Shown: piece after piece, positions 34,556-45,445 of the stretch
Position numbering within the stretch: position 1 is the first letter of the stretch
Layout of the letters: every line of letters begins with the position of its first letter
Assembly: GCF_010389155.1 (NCBI RefSeq)
Contig: NC_057764.1
Span: forward strand, 6,510,001 to 6,574,000
DNA: 64,000 bases
Reading direction: 5' to 3'
Origin: Erigeron canadensis
Lineage: Eukaryota > Streptophyta > Magnoliopsida > Asterales > Asteraceae
Program-made: the position numbers and the translations under genes
Notes under the pieces: generated by a model
What the model saw: only the letters and a program-made list of their open reading frames with translations
What the model was told of the DNA's origin: nothing
Databases searched by the model: none

Positions 34556-35079
34556 GTAAATACATGATCTAGGATAGATTATTGATGTTTTAACTATGGA
34601 TTTGAACGATTACAAGTCGTTATAATGCCCAAATTTTTGATTTTTCCTTGCATGAATAGTAAAACGGACGAACCAAGAATTCGAACTTCGATTAATGATG
34701 ATTTGGACTTAAATTGGATTTAAAATTGGATTAATTGATGTTTAAACATGTTAAATCTAACAAAACTTTAAGTAAACAAGTGTTAAATCAAGATTAATTA
34801 AAGAAAATTGTGTTCATCGAATTCGTTTCGATTTTGTTTTCTGGGCATACACGAACCATAAATAAGTCCACGATGATGTTTTTGATTGATTTTAACATCA
34901 TATGGAGATGTTTTTGATCTTCATGTTTCTGGGTTCATAGTGGCTCGTGCTGACGTCACGACGAGGGAAATCCTCCTCGTGATGATGTCATCACGAAGCA
35001 GAAAGCCAAAACCCTAATTTTTAGTTTTCGTTTATTCTAACATTGTTTTTCTTGTCATTTTTGTCTGTTTTTGTGCAAG
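34556..35079 (+). other. Putative 5' leader intron of the extra ORF
   Basis: Donor-like GTTG/GTAAAT at 34555/34556 and a T-rich acceptor TTTTTGTGCAAG ending at 35079, one base before the ATG at 35081. The length is 524 bp. It holds further TGACGTCA-centred words at about 34948-35000, including CGTGATGA-TG-TCATCACG. The same arrangement is seen at 60251-60840. Confidence 0.45.
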
Positions 35080-35080
35080 T

Positions 35081-37178
35081 ATGGCTGGACAAGGTGATAA
35101 CGCTCGTGTATTCGCTAAGGAACACAATGCTGCACTCGATCTCACTATCACGCAGATGGGGTGCACTGCAGAGTTTCACGGTGTTCTCCAGTTTCTTGCA
35201 CGTTGTCGCATTAACTTTGCGTTGACCGAGAATCCTCCGTTGGTAATAAGTCTCATTCGGGAGTTTTGGAACTCAGCCCGATCAGTGCAGATGGGTGATC
35301 ATTTGTACATTCGCACTACTGGTGGAGGACGTTCTATTTCGTTCTCAGCTGGAGACTTAAGGACTATTTTACGCTTAGGTGTTGATGACATGAAGCAAGG
35401 TCCTACTGAGTTTACAAAAGAATTCTGTGACGGTGCTCTACGTCGTATGGGTTATGCTGGTAACATTACACACCCATACTTTAGGAAGAATCTTCGCGGC
35501 AAATGGAAGCTCCTTGCTTACTATTTGTTGAGGTCTATGAGTCATCGGAGTACGGGTCATGATCAGATGAACATCCAGAATGCATCTCAGTTGGTTGCTT
35601 TGGTGTTGAACAAGCCATACAGCTTTTCTCAGTACATTTTTGATAATTTTGAAAGGCAAATGAGATCATTTGGAACCGACAAGAAGTTTTACTTGTTTCC
35701 AAGATTTGTGATGATTATCATTCATCACTTTGCAGCTGATTTGCCATTTGACGGTCCTACATTCAATTTAGGTCGTCTTACTTATAAGGCATTTGCTGAA
35801 AGTTTGAAGCACGTGTCGGGAAGAAATGTTCCGATTGAGGTTGATAATCCACCTCTATTCGGATATTTGATTAATCCTAACTATAATCCACCTCTGTTCT
35901 GACATTTGATTAATCCTAACTATGTCGGGAAGAATGATGTTCCTCTGTATGCTGGAGATCTGGAGGATGATCCAGATATGGACGCTCTTATGCAGGATGT
36001 TGATGATCCCGCAAATCTTGTATCTACATCTACTGGAGTCTCTACTTCTACCTCTGCTCCAGTTGATGTTGATGTTGGTCCTTCTGAAGTCCCGGTTAAT
36101 GTTGTTGAGGACTCGGAAGATGAAGAAGGGGAAGAAAGACTGCCGAAGCGAAGAAGAAGACATGCAAGATCTCAAGCTAAAGTTGATAGAGAGTTTGCTG
36201 CTTATTCTGAAGCCATGGAGAGGTCTCATGCACCTACTGTTGGTGATACTCCATCGGTTGCTGCTTTAAGAGCTTCTGTTTCTGAGGTTCCTGCTTCAGT
36301 GTCTACTAGTTATGCTGCTGGTGTTACTGTTGGGGATAGAAGGTCGAGACCAAAGTTTATAATAAGGGGAATTGGTTCTCGCGCACAAGTTGTTACTGAG
36401 GCTATCACTGTTACGATTCCTGCTGCCCTGGAGTCTACAGTTCGTCAAGAGCCAGAGCCGACACTTGTTGCTCCTAGGCCTTCGTCTGCTCCCATTCAGG
36501 CGACAGTTCCTGTTTCTACAGTTATGGGACATCTGTTGGCTCCTCTGCAAAGACCACAGATGCCTCCCACAGGGACTTCTAGTGCTCGTATGCCTTCGTT
36601 TAAAGCTACGATGCCACCTCAGGCCTCTACATCTGATGTTGCTTCTACGTCTCGTCAAGTTGTTCCTGTTCAAGTACAGCTGAGTCGTTTATTTTCTGAG
36701 AAAAAGATGTTAGAGATGAGGGTTACAGCTTTGGAGAATCAGCTAAAGCTCCAAGCTGCTAAGCATCAGGAAGAGATGGACATGATGACAGTTCATGTTC
36801 ATTCTCTTGGTTTTAGACTTGACCAATTCTTGGCTCAAGGGGGAGATAAAGATGGTTGTAAGGATGATGAGCTAGCAAAGAAGACAAGAGATGATGATCA
36901 TGATGATCAAGATCGAGCTTAAGATCCAAGTCAACATAAAGCATATGGTGAGCCAGAGAATAAAGGTCAAGATCAAGATGCTGCTGATGCTGCTGCTATG
37001 GATATTGAGACTGCAGATGTTCAGGGGGAGTCAACAAGACAAAGAGAGTCAGAGATTGCTGGTACAGCTGGTGCTAGTACTTCTAGGACTCAAGATAAAG
37101 GAAAAGCTGTGACGACTGCTCCAGATGCAGATCCTGATGATCCAGATAACAATGATGATGGGGAATATTCCAATTCAG
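35081..37178 (+). pseudogene. Extra 3' ORF, exon 1 (N-terminal domain, NLS-like, coiled coil)
   Basis: The frame opens at ATG 35081 right after an acceptor-like string. It stays in one frame to a phase-1 donor, CAATTCAG/GTAACT, at 37178/37179, broken only by TGA at 35900 and TAA at 36920. The N-terminal ~270 residues form a domain shared with the ORFs at 60843 and reverse 49417 (FLARCRINFAL, REFWNSAR, LRRMGYAGN, VLNKPYSFS, FPRFVMIIIHHF). Next come an acidic region, a basic LPKRRRRHARSQAK patch that looks like a nuclear localisation signal, a Ser/Thr/Pro-rich stretch and a heptad-rich coiled coil near 36680-36830. The TGA lies in the second copy of a 39-bp tandem duplication (35846-35923). No membrane segment is visible. 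The function is unknown; a nuclear RNA- or chromatin-related role is only a guess. Confidence 0.7.
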
Positions 37179-37935
37179 GTAACTCCGATTCTAATTTTGA
37201 TAGAATAGAAAAGGAGACAGTGAATGATCCTCATAATCATAAAGAAAAATAAAATCTTAGAAAAGGAAAATCTACTTAGGATAGTGAGTCATTTAAGACT
37301 GATTCTACTACAAATGCCTCTACAGAGTCAGATTTGTACCCTTTAATTGTGCATAGACTAGAAAAGAGATTGGGATATGATCCACAAGCTCATGTGAGAG
37401 CTAGAGCTGAGATTATGGATTATGATGATTATTATGATCCAGGATCACTTAGGGATCAAATGAAAGAACAATCAGGGTTAACTCATACATCTTCAGAGTC
37501 AGAGTCAGATTCGGATTATGAACCTTAGTGCTATTGATTTTGTATTTTTAATTGATATGTATACATTAGCTTACTTGAGTTATAATAACAGTTTAGAGTG
37601 TTAATCAAAGTGTTATTCAGCTTAGAATAGTTATCAAAGAATTATTCTGTTCGGCTTAACATATTGACAGTGTAATTTAAAAAAAAAACTCGAGTAATGA
37701 AGAATAATGATATAATATGAATGTATGTGTTACATTATATTTACGATATAATATTATTGTTGTAACTTAAAATAGATAAAGATTATAAGATAAATATTAA
37801 TGTAATTGTTACATTATATTTATGATATAATATTATTTATTTTAATTTCTTTTAATGTATTTATACTATTTTATTATGTCTTGACTTATGATTTATGTTC
37901 TTTATCTTTGTATATGTAAATCGTTTGAATTGCAG
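37179..37935 (+). other. Predicted intron within the extra ORF
   Basis: CAG/GTAACT at the left and TTTGAATTGCAG at the right enclose 757 bp, AT-rich in the second half. Exons 1 and 2 together give 3246 nt, a multiple of three, and the join is phase 1 (G/AT). The other forward copia element has a phase-1 junction at the equivalent place (62573-62759). The first part of the intron stays partly open and carries an acidic SESESDSDYEP end at about 37497-37527, similar to the C-terminus of the reverse-strand ORF. Confidence 0.65.
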
Positions 37936-39083
37936 ATAAGCTTCAAAGGATAGGTGCATTGGACGATCTTGATGCTGAAGAAGATTTAGAAATTATCGAT
38001 GATGAAGATTTGGAAGAAGGAGAGTTCATTACTTCGGAAGCTGATAGAAGAAGGTTGCTTGAGACACCTTATCACTTTGATCGTGTCTTTAATGAAGATG
38101 AAGTCATTCAAGTTGAACCAATAGCCGAAGTAGAACATCTCAATCTCAATCCAATCAGAGATAGTCCAGATGAACCTAAGAATGCTGCAAGGTTGAGATT
38201 TGCTGTATATGCAAACATAGTCGATGAAGGACATGATAATATTTTTGATCTATACTGGAATATAGATGCTACACGAGAGGTTGACCTTGAAAGATTTAAT
38301 ATACCTCCGGTGCAGCAAGATCATGAGTTTATTATTAATAGACTAATTCCAGGTTATAGAGGACATACTGGTTTGATGATACGTGATACGTATAAACCAT
38401 CGATGTTTTGGGAATATGTCTCAGACAAGGATGCACCCAAATACTTCTCAGTGATACAAAGTTGGTTCTATGATCACAGAATCAAATTGTTTATTATCAA
38501 GAGAAAGGAGGGTTGCCAGTACATGTCAATAAGTCAAAGACACTTCCACTCTCTCAGTGATTCAGACATGATAGATTTGGGAAGACACTGGTTTGTTAAT
38601 CTTCAGAGTAATGGACTTTTAGATTTCTACTGGAATAGATTTAGAGATGAAAGGATTAAGTATTTCAGTGATAGAGGTCTGAAGCCAGAAGAAAGGTTGA
38701 TAAAGCCAACACCTTTGAAGAAGATTAAGAATCCAGATGGCACATTTCGGTTTGTCCAAAAGAGGATTAAATGTGTTAAGAAGGTTCCCGCTATCAGATG
38801 GGATCAAGATATGCTGACAGAGATGACATTTTGGCAGATAGATATCAAGTCAGGCGAAGCACAGATGTTTGTTGATGATTCAAAGAAACAGATGTTGCTA
38901 CGCATGTATGATCCAATGCAGGTTGTCAATTTGTCAAGAGGTGATTAGAGAAGACTTTTGGATACACCTTGCTCAGCTGTGGATTTTTGGAGAGTAGAGG
39001 AAAGACGTTATCGCAACATTCTCACTCATTGTTTACAAGAGAGAATTCATGCGAATAGCACTAGACTTTTATTTAACGGATAG
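37936..39083 (+). pseudogene. Extra 3' ORF, exon 2 (WFYD/GCQY domain)
   Basis: After the acceptor at 37935 the frame begins with an acidic stretch ending LEEGEF, also seen in the other element, and runs to TAG at 38946. It then continues in the same frame to the final TAG at 39081. The core, about 38390-38640, reads SVIQSWFYDHRIKLFIIKR, EGCQYMSISQRHFHSL and GRHWFVN, closely paralleled at 63220-63390. A C-terminal segment has DSKKQMLLRMYDPMQ and ERIHANSTRLL. I do not recognise this domain from a named family. It is cytosolic or nuclear by lack of signals. Apart from the one internal stop it is intact. Confidence 0.65.
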
Positions 39084-39130
39084 CTTTGAAGTTCAAGTTC
39101 GAAGACTTTAAAGAGATCTAGTTGCAATCG

Positions 39131-39826
39131 TCAAAGGGGAGTCTCTACATGCAGATTCGTTGTGACAATCGCAACTTAGATTTGATTATTGTTTACGTTT
39201 TTAGGAACTTGTTTGTAATCATTTAAATAAGAACTTATGTTGATATTTAATGATTACGTTTAAACTTCAATATTATATCTGTTTATGTTTTGTATTGTGT
39301 TTGTGTGTTATATATTGTTTTGCAGGTACAAGAACATAGAATCAAGGTTTATAAGTGTCATAGAACACTTAAACGGTGATTGAATGTTATGTACGAGTCA
39401 AACAAAGTCAAACAAAGAACTAAAGGTCGTCCCTCGTGCTGACGTCATCAGTGTGAAGGATGAACCTCGTGCTGACGTCAGCACGGGCCAAATCAATTAG
39501 TTATTGTTCGGGCCTAATTACACGATTAAGGCCTAAGCCCACACGAACCCAATATCAATTAGTATAAATACAAGACCTAATGTACGAAATTAGGTTAATG
39601 ATTTACGAATTCTTGAGAGTTATTCACAAATTAACGAGCTAAGGTTATTTGTTCCTTCGTGTGATCTCCTACACGAACCACAAGCCTTGTGCATCTCCTT
39701 GGGTTGGTTAATTGCTTATTAATCAACAAAAGACAATAGCAATCTAGTTATCTCAAGAGGATTCCGCACTCTTGACATAACGAATCACGTCTTATTATGA
39801 TCCACGCAACAATAGGGCACCTTACA
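39131..39826 (+). repeat. Polypurine tract and 3' LTR of the truncated copia element
   Basis: TCAAAGGGGAG (39131-39141) is the purine tract. The LTR starts about 39143, with a diverged first few bases, and shares GACAATCGCAACTTAGATTT with the LTR at 49950. It has TGACGTCA palindromes (39433-39485), TATAAATA at 39563 and GAGGATTCCGCACTC near its end. It terminates near CTTACA at 39826. Boundaries are approximate because the partner LTR is missing. Confidence 0.75.
39753..39775 (+). other. Conserved LTR hairpin with 9-nt loop (truncated copia element)
   Basis: TCAAGAG, loop GATTCCGCA, CTCTTGA: a 7-bp perfect stem. The intact element has the same loop and flanks, but stem TCGTGAG/CTCACGA at 50517-50539. 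Two base pairs differ by compensatory changes. Confidence 0.75.
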
Positions 39827-39835
39827 ATTAAGTTG

Positions 39836-39966
39836 AGGAAGTGATATGTACACCCCTGTTTTTGACCGTACACCATCAAAGATGCTATATAGTATTGTAA
39901 TGTACAACACTATAAAGCACATTTGATGTTATATGGTCAAAAATAGGTGATGTACAGATTGTCACC
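39836..39966. mobile_element. Small MITE-like hairpin element
   Basis: 131 bp whose two halves are imperfect inverted repeats (GTGATATGTACACC... and the complement of ...GTACAGATTGTCACC; TTTTTGACC and GGTCAAAAA inside). It is flanked by AATTAAGTTG at 39826-39835 and 39967-39976, a 10-bp direct repeat. Such a duplication length fits Mutator-like DNA transposons. It has no coding capacity. Confidence 0.7.
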
Positions 39967-40106
39967 AATTAAGTTGGGATCAAAACTATTTAATACATAT
40001 GTTTTTTAATACTCTTTCATATTTATTATTTAAAAAATGCATTTATGTTTGAAAATTTTATTACAATAATCCAATACAGTTTTATTACCATCATTATGAA
40101 ACGTGT

Positions 40107-40114
40107 TATAAATA
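40107..40114 (+). promoter_or_regulatory. TATA box of the cysteine-rich peptide gene
   Basis: TATAAATA lies 82 bp upstream of the ATG at 40189, normal for a plant gene with a short leader. Confidence 0.6.
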
Positions 40115-40188
40115 CCTAAATATACCCGGTGTGATGGTAATAAAATAAAATCAAGTTTTTGTTATATTCCTAAAATTTTGAGTTGATA

Positions 40189-40708
40189 ATGGATAATATG
40201 ATCATGTGTTTACTCTTCTTCATGTTATTTGCAAATCATGTGAATTGTGTTGTCGATCCAAAAAGCAAATGCAAGTCAATAGGTAATACTTTTTTGTCAT
40301 TCCATTTATTTTTAATTGTATTAATGATCATTTCATATATTTAAATGAGTTATCTTTTGTCCAGTGGACCATAAATAGCCCTTGTGAAGAACCAACTTTG
40401 TAAGCAAGGCTTCTTCTGTCCATGAGTTAATAAAACATAATTCCTGAATTTTCTTCATTAATTAAACATTTATAAATTTTATTTTACTCTTCCTCTTTAT
40501 TTTCATATTAAACTTTAAGTAATCGTTGGTTTATATTTCAGGTGATGATCTTTGTCCTTACACTATAGATTTTACAGCATACAAATGCAGAGAAGATGAT
40601 TGTGCTGAATCTTGCTTAAATATTGTGCCTTATGAAGACCCCATTGTATACTCTGAGTGTAGTGACACCGTCGTTTGCCTTTGTTGTGTTAAAGGAGAAA
40701 CTTGCTAA
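40189..40708 (+). CDS. Secreted cysteine-rich (defensin-like) peptide, two exons
   Basis: Exon 1 is 40189-40282 and exon 2 is 40542-40708. The 259-bp intron has a GTAATA donor and a TTATATTTCAG acceptor, phase 1. The product has about 86 residues. An N-terminal hydrophobic signal peptide (MDNMIMCLLFFMLFANHVNC, residues 1-20) is followed by a mature part with about ten cysteines, including C-x4-C-x3-C and a CLCC near the end. An intron just after the signal peptide and a C-x3-C ... C-x-C pattern are typical of plant defensin-like (DEFL) genes. The extra cysteines and acidic character (many D/E) make the exact subclass uncertain. It would act outside the cell. It is the only cellular gene I can support here, with no lesions, standing between two retroelements. 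Confidence 0.75.
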
Positions 40709-41149
40709 TGTGAATACTGTGTAACTTATTTTTATAATACAAAACTTGACAAAGTACCCCAACATATGGTATTAATGCAAAAAGTAGACTCATATTATAT
40801 ATGTAAATATCCTTATCACCCGTGTGATGTCAATTAAATGCTATCCAATTGGTCATAATAAGTAGATATAGGTTTAAATAAAATCTAAGTTGCGATTATA
40901 TAATAAACTACATACAAAATAAATAAACTTCATTGCTTTTTTCTATTAATTAATATATGAAAGATGATAAACTCAACTGAGATTTTATTCAACCATAACA
41001 GTTAATGTATTATTGTTAGACAAGTTGATATAGATTTAATTTAAAGATGAGAAACAACTTTGAAATACTTAAATTTTTGGTTCTTGAGCTGAGCCAGCTT
41101 AGGCTAATCTAAGCCGAGTTAGCCTAAATATCTTCGATAAGTCCGATGA
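40709..41149. other. AT-rich intergenic sequence
   Basis: Downstream flank of the peptide gene, with AATAAA-like words near 40890-40925. GAGCTGAGCCAGCTTAGGCT-like words at about 41088 form weak inverted repeats. Nothing else is supported. Confidence 0.4.
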
Positions 41150-41994
41150 GCGTTCATTTTGTGATAAAAACCCCTAATGAAAGGCTTCACTTCTATGCTT
41201 AAATGAGTTAATATTCCGGAACTATCAGTACTTAATGAATGATGCAGGTTCACGGAAGATGCGAGAGAGGGTAAATGACATCAAGTGACACAAGAAGGAA
41301 TCCTATGAAGTTACAAGACACAAGGAGTGATTCGGGAGCCAAATTAGGACGCAAAAGCACGAACAACAACCACCAGCGCCGTTGGCCACAAGCCAACACT
41401 GCTCCTTGAAGACCAACGCCACTGGCCCACTACAGCCCAGAACCAGCGCCGCTGGAAGTAGGTCGGCCAGCTAGGGTTTTTGCCTAAAACCTATAAATAC
41501 CCCTCTAAACCCTAAGATCCGTAACACACTTTCTCCAGACGACTTAGGGGCCATTTTTAGGGTATTTCCATCAGATCTAAACCCTCCTAACACCTCCAAA
41601 TCATCCAATCAATCAAACATTAATCCATAACAACAACATAATCATAATCATCAATCAAGGTGTAGGTTTTTGGTTCGTGGGTGGATCGGCCGAGAAAGAG
41701 CAAACAAAGTGGCAGTCGCCACTTTTGGGAGAATCCAAACAGCCGTGGTCATCGACATCTACCATATCACAATCTTTGCTTGATCTTTCTTTACTCTTTT
41801 ATTATTGTTAGATACTATTGCAAGACTTGTTTGTTTGACAATTATTTTTTGGGATTTATTTATATCAATAGTTGTTAGGTTTATTTTTCTTGTCATGAGT
41901 ACCTATGTAGTTTTGCATCTATTTGGATAATGTGATCATGCCGTGATAGTTTTCTATATTAGATTGTTGAACCGTTTCTATGCTTGTCGCAGAT
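41150..41994 (+). repeat. Partial LTR (probable gypsy), truncated by the next insertion
   Basis: The organisation is LTR-like: CCAGCGCCGTTGG (41373), CCAACGCCACTGG (41413) and CCAGCGCCGCTGG (41443-41455) are near-palindromes upstream of TATAAATA (41492-41499). A CTAAACCCTAA-type leader and T-rich U5-like sequence follow. There is no coding frame. It is cut at 41995 by the LTR of the reverse-strand element. The left limit is uncertain. Confidence 0.45.
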
Positions 41995-43176
41995 TGATGT
42001 GTGAAATCGAGTAATAAATTTATAAACACGAATTACCAAAAATCTGACTAAAACACACTCACAAGCAGTGTACCTGATTGCATGCTGTATAGTAAAAACT
42101 AGTAAGCTGAGATCGTTCACAAGGACTTTGAAAAGCAATTGTTAAAATAGAATGATTCAACAGAAAAAAGGTTTTGTGACCGAGTTGCCACGTTGTTAGT
42201 AAATTGTTAGTAACCCCTCAGGATTAATCGAAAGAGAGTTGTTGTTTTAAACAATAATTAAAATGTCATCCATGTTGATTCACTCAACAACATATTCGGA
42301 TTCCATATTAAATGAAGTTCAAATCCAATTTAGTTGATTACATAACCGAGACTCAAACTATGCACTAACCCCGTACCCGTCAAGTTAATAACATCATTTG
42401 ACTCTCTTGTATAAACTAGTTCCATTACAAAGACCGGTACCCCAAAACATCTTTTATAACTTTGCTAATTCAACAATGGTTTTGGTTATTAAAATAACAA
42501 TCACATCTACTAATTGTACCCAACCATTAACACATTTATTCCTATTATCATTGAATGGTTACCTACCGTACCATTCATAGATCCAACATGTTTGTACACA
42601 AACAATTGAAATAAAGTATACGCGAGCAGTAATTACCATTAAAGCCACATATAAATTACCAACCGATTCAAGATAAATAATAAGGAACACATATACTAAG
42701 ATCGCAATGTAACGTTAAATGTAATCAACGTTGAATTATTAAAAGTATGGAATCCTTACATATTGTCTTATTTAATCAAGATGGATGAAAAGGCAATTAG
42801 CCACTCATATTAAAATACGAATAACAAATCAAATTGAAAGAATTCATCGTTACCGAATACAAAGGAATGAAAACGAGTAACGAAAATAATCCAATCGTGC
42901 TTGAAATCTTCAAAGATGATTCAATAGAAGAAAAACCCTTAAAAAGTGTTTCAAAAACGGCTGCAGAGCAAAAGATAGAGTTTTGGAATGATTAAGCATG
43001 CTATATATATGTTTCCAAAATTTTGCCCAGATTCGGACCCAGTTGCGGGACAACTCCTCACTTAAGCTAAAACAACTATATTCATGCTAAAACAACTATA
43101 TTTAACTCCTCACTTACAAACCATGCTAAAACAACTATATTCATTGTGGGAAATGGGTATAAAATACGACATATCA
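41995..43176 (-). repeat. 3' LTR of the reverse-strand Athila relative
   Basis: On the reverse strand it starts TGATATGTCG at 43176 and ends CACATCA at 41995. The end matches the GTTTATAAATTTA...ACACATCA terminus of the forward Athila-type LTR. Three GCTAAAACAACTATATT units at 43066-43145 form a short tandem array in U3. ATATATATAG near 43000 may be the TATA box. The 5-bp left flank is CAGAT. Confidence 0.75.
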
Positions 43177-45445
43177 AATCCACCCACACTTAAGCTTTGC
43201 TTGTTCTCAAGCAATTCCAAGCTGGAAATCATAAAATACCTTGGCACATTATGGAACCACATTTAAGTAATCAAAAAGAAGCTCAACCATAAAATGAAAA
43301 GAGATGGTTAGTCAGTTTTAATCTTAAATGAAAAACTAGAATGTTTGACAATATTTGACCAATACACAAGCCTCAATAACACGACTAAGCACAAATGAAA
43401 CGAATTAGTGATATCTCGCCTATCCTACTCCAACTAACTTACTCTTGGGGTTGAATATTTGAATAATCACTCAATGCCAAGTCGTGATGCATAATCTTTT
43501 AACCATAGGCTTGTACTAGGTTCGTTCCTACATCGCCAAGGCGCTAGCGCTCTATAACGTCTATCAGAAGAGGACTTTAAGGGTTCTAACATAGCCGAGA
43601 CTTAACAGGGTGTTTAAACACGGTATGGAAATTTGGGTAAACAAATAGTGATAACAAATAACTAAAACAACATTTAACAAAGTTTTCACATATAGTCTAG
43701 TCCATAAACAAACACATGTAATTAGTTGCCAACGGTCCAAATCCCGAGAAGTCTTCCCAACAATATCCCCCAATAGAACGATCCTAAAACCGACACCATT
43801 GTGGTGTATGCCAATCAAACAACTCATCCTCCTAAACTACCCATGTTGGCTTAAACAAACATGCCAACTAAACAAAAATTACACGAAGGACACAATATTG
43901 CAATATCCTTTTCCGTTGTTTATAAAGATGTACCAACTAAAAATAGATTTGACAAAAGGAGAAATACCAACTGATAACCCAATCTCTCTTTTTCATTTGT
44001 TTTTTCGTTTTTTTCTCTTTTTCTGTTTTTTAATTCTTTTATTCTTTTTATTCATTTTTTTTGTGAGCTACTTTTACTCTGACTAATTGGTATTCTCTTA
44101 CATAACGTAGAAACAGTGACAAATCATTTAATTAAATGCTAAGATAAATAATCCGGACTTTATCCAAAACCATGACGAAATCAAACTACCCCCATAAAAT
44201 GAGAATATCCCAACCCGACATAATAAGACAAAACCCAAACCATCCACTAGCATAGGCAACGAATGACCCACTAGAACCTTGACTATTGGTATGGCAAGGA
44301 AAGGTGTATATGTAGGTGGATTTAATATAAAGAACAGGCTGATGACAATATGTTTTCTATTGTTTCTTGCACTAAAAGTGAGTGCAACATAAGGGTTTAA
44401 ATGGGTGGTTCACTAACCAGTGTAGTTAGCTACTAAGCACATTACAAAACATGCACATATAACAGATTTTTACGAAACAAGGGGTTAATAAACAAAGAAT
44501 AAAAGTTTTATCCTAAATTTGCCTCTTCATCATATAGAAAACCACGGAACGATCAACCAGGACAAGTTCTATAATCAACGTTATCACCGGCACACTCATA
44601 GCAAATGAAATAACCCGGAAATGAAAATCAACCTCAAACTTGCACATCATATATCAGAGCTCTAAAAGAGACCCTTATTCCTGGATAAATCTAAAAGCCT
44701 AAGAGTGGGACAAATCTACAAGGCTAAAAATTCCAAAACCGTACACCTATCATACTAAAATGACTCAATATATCTCACAATTTGGGTGTTTTGGGTACTT
44801 TGAGCGTGCTAGCAATGTTATTAATCTAGAAGGGATGCCACGTTAATGAGTCAAAACACATTCCACATATTAAAAATTTTGCCAAGGGTGTAGTTAAATT
44901 GCTCATTAATCTATAATTAGGTGACGAAAACAATTAACTACAAGGACAAGAATGCAAAAGTTTCAAAATTCCTCTAAAAATACCCAACTTTTCCTATTTA
45001 CCATCCCCCCCCCTACAGTTAAGTTGGACAATGTCCTCAATGTCCAATGAACTAAGGCAAACTATGGGAAAGAGGGGAAAGTAAACAAAAATAAAATCAA
45101 GAACAAGAAAAACTTGCCGGGTATAAATGATGTTCCATGCGTGAATGATGCCAAAAAGAATATGAGCGCTGAACTTACTGCCAACATATGCATATGACAA
45201 CCTTGCTATCACACATGAACACACAATAAAGCCAACACGATAGAACATTAAGCATTAATCAACCTAACCCTACTTATACAAACAGAAATGGGAAAATAAA
45301 ATACGACGCACGGGTTGCCTCCTGAGAATCGCTTAATTTATTAACGAGTCGTAAGCTAGACTCGAACCCCAAAGAACTACCATGGTGGGGTTTCTGACGC
45401 CCCCACACTTAAAGTGTTGGGCGGTCTACCCTTAAAAGGTGAAAA
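43177..45445 (-). other. Conserved Athila 3' non-coding region, reverse strand, three PPT-like modules
   Basis: Matches 15393-15768, 11160-12479 and the post-pol sequence of the forward element. TTAAGTGT-plus-G-run modules lie at about 45396-45420, 45001-45028 and 43177-43195, the last being the terminal purine tract. The site where the forward element carries its solo LTR is uninterrupted here (GCGCTAGCGC at about 43542). No ORF is supported. Confidence 0.7.

Larger units (their letters stand above)
28695..39826 (+). mobile_element. Sirevirus-like Ty1/copia element with extra 3' ORF, 5'-truncated
   Basis: Lacks its 5' LTR and most of gag. Present in order are the gag C-terminus, the protease-integrase-RT-RNase H block, a long non-coding spacer, a 1081-codon spliced extra ORF, a purine tract and the 3' LTR. 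It is colinear with the better preserved element at 49950-64000, but the proteins are clearly diverged. Copia elements with long gag, initiator-Met priming and an ORF after pol belong to the Sirevirus (Maximus/SIRE) lineage by established classification; I assign it there by architecture and pol motifs. Confidence 0.82.

Noticed and set aside
43799..44086. Hydrophobic small protein
   Set aside because: It comes from a T-rich part of conserved Athila 3' non-coding sequence, without a matching frame in the forward copy.
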